From the NCBI GenBank assembly GCA_945787435.1, contig CALZHX010000197.1, positions 1 through 5,911 of the forward strand: 5,911 bases of DNA, given 5' to 3'. A program made the translations under genes and the position numbers. The notes under the pieces were generated by a model. That model saw only the letters and a list, made by a program, of their open reading frames with translations, ran no database searches and was not told the DNA's origin. Below are positions 4,907 through 5,911 of the stretch, piece by piece; the first letter of the stretch is position 1, and each line of letters opens with the position of its first letter. The DNA is from an uncultured Woeseiaceae bacterium (GTDB taxonomy: Bacteria; Pseudomonadota; Gammaproteobacteria; Steroidobacterales; Woeseiaceae).

Positions 4907-5911
4907 ACTCGCGCGCCATGATTTTACGAGCAAGGAGTGCACGCAGCGCTTCGTATTGTCGGGGCATGTGCAAGGCGTGGGTTTTCGGCCTTTCGTCTAC
5001 CGCCTGGCGCGGATGCATGGGCTGACAGGCCGCGTACAGAACCAATTGGGTGAGGTCGAGGTGGTTGCCTCCGGCCCGGCAAGCACACTTGCGTTGTTCG
5101 AGCACGACCTTGTAGACAAGTCACCACCGTTGTCCCAGCCGAGCATCGATGCTGCCGAAGTTGTTGAATTCGAGAACTTCGATGACTTCGAGATCTCTGA
5201 GAGTTCTGCCGACGCTGATGCGAGCATCTTTGTGCCGCAGGACTTTTTCATGTGCGACGATTGCCGCGAGGAGTTGTATGACCCGTCCGATCGTCGCTAT
5301 CGCTACCCGTTCATCAACTGCACACAATGCGGGCCGCGCTACACACTCATCGAGGCGCTGCCCTATGATCGCCCGAACACGAGCATGGCCGGCTTCCCGC
5401 TTTGCGATGACTGCAAACAGGAATACCTGGACCCAGCGAATCGCCGTTTCCATGCCGAACCGGTCGCTTGTTCGGCGTGTGGTCCGCAGCTGAGTTTCTT
5501 TGACAAAGAAAATTCGTCGACAGTGGCTGCTGAAGACGCGCTGCAGACAGCACTGGAAAAACTTCGCGACGGTCACATCATCGCTGTGAAGGGGATCGGC
5601 GGTTACCACCTGATGTGCGACGCGCGCGACTATGTGTCCGTGGACGAATTGCGCTGGCGCAAGTACCGACCAGGCAAGCCACTGGCAGTGATGTTTCCGC
5701 TGGCCGGCGAGGACGGTCTCGGTGTTGTACGCAAGTACGCAAACCTCTCGCCCGAAGAGGCGGAACTGCTGGCGAGTCCCGGCAGGCCAATCGTCCTGAC
5801 AAGAAAGAACGGCAACAACGACCTGGCACGAAACGTCGCTACCGGACTCTCGGAAATAGGTGCATTCCTGCCGTACAGCCCGCTTCATGCGCTGCTGCTC
5901 GAGGAGTTCGA
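4872..5911 (+). CDS. hypF: Carbamoyltransferase HypF (5' part, runs off window)
   Basis: The frame stays open from 4872 to the window end, giving 346 residues of a protein normally near 750, so the 3' half is missing. HypF converts carbamoyl phosphate to a carbamoyl-adenylate and passes the carbamoyl group to HypE, the source of the cyanide ligands. Domains in order: acylphosphatase (GHVQGVGFRPFVYRL at 31-45, with catalytic R39 and N57), a double zinc-finger region with four CxxC pairs (C128/C131, C150/C153, C178/C181, C200/C203), and the start of a YrdC-like domain (VKGIGGYHLMCDA at 239-251, RKYRPGKPLAVM at 263-274). The Kae1-like carbamoyltransferase domain lies beyond the edge. The start is uncertain. 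ATG 4872 overlaps hypD by 35 bp without a visible Shine-Dalgarno. TTG 4899 has AGGA upstream and an 8-bp overlap like its neighbours. Confidence 0.95.
   Translation, partial: MSGKAGSSPLAELARHDFTSKECTQRFVLSGHVQGVGFRPFVYRLARMHGLTGRVQNQLGEVEVVASGPASTLALFEHDLVDKSPPLSQPSIDAAEVVEFENFDDFEISESSADADASIFVPQDFFMCDDCREELYDPSDRRYRYPFINCTQCGPRYTLIEALPYDRPNTSMAGFPLCDDCKQEYLDPANRRFHAEPVACSACGPQLSFFDKENSSTVAAEDALQTALEKLRDGHIIAVKGIGGYHLMCDARDYVSVDELRWRKYRPGKPLAVMFPLAGEDGLGVVRKYANLSPEEAELLASPGRPIVLTRKNGNNDLARNVATGLSEIGAFLPYSPLHALLLEEF

Noticed and set aside
5121..5888. Minus-strand open frame of 255 codons opposite hypF
   Set aside because: The plus-strand frame encodes acylphosphatase, zinc-finger and YrdC motifs of HypF without interruption, so the antisense frame is a shadow.

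Overview
The window holds one [NiFe]-hydrogenase locus made of two divergent, tightly packed gene clusters. They are separated by a noncoding region of about 270 bp (2247-2520). The DNA is moderately GC-rich and nearly every base outside that region is coding. The proteins look like those of a Gammaproteobacterium, most plausibly a sulfur-metabolising one (purple sulfur bacterium or relative). That placement is an inference from the hydrogenase type and the HypD/HypF sequence style, not from a marker gene.

Left arm, minus strand, read from 2246 down to 1: a HyaD/HybD-type maturation endopeptidase, a small stand-alone HupH/HyaF C-terminal-domain protein, the Tat-exported [NiFe]-hydrogenase small subunit with all FeS-cluster ligands, and the first 95 codons of a NarI-like membrane cytochrome b. 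The small subunit is followed directly by the cytochrome b gene instead of by the large subunit. This is the signature of Isp-type (group 1e, HynS-Isp1-Isp2-HynL) hydrogenases such as those described in Thiocapsa and Allochromatium. The HdrD-like isp2 and the large subunit hynL would be expected beyond position 1.

Right arm, plus strand, from 2521 to the end: hypC-hypA-hypB-hypD-hypF, all overlapping head to tail (8, 8, 4 and probably 35 bp). These make and insert the Ni-Fe(CN)2CO cofactor. HypF makes the cyanide ligand precursor with HypE (not in the window, expected downstream). HypC and HypD carry the Fe(CN)2CO group. HypA and HypB deliver nickel. The protease at the head of the left arm then clips the large-subunit C-terminus.

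The central region separates the two transcription units. It contains three same-strand copies of CGTAACC, two of them inside a longer shared GCGATTC...CGTAACC arrangement, plus a 10-bp perfect palindrome and other short inverted repeats. These are the only sequence signals not explained by known genes, and they are candidate operator sites. I found no mobile element, CRISPR array, RNA gene or convincing terminator, and nothing that looks like an undescribed multi-gene system. The most unusual points are the Isp arrangement, the single-domain HupH-like gene and the repeated motif between the clusters.
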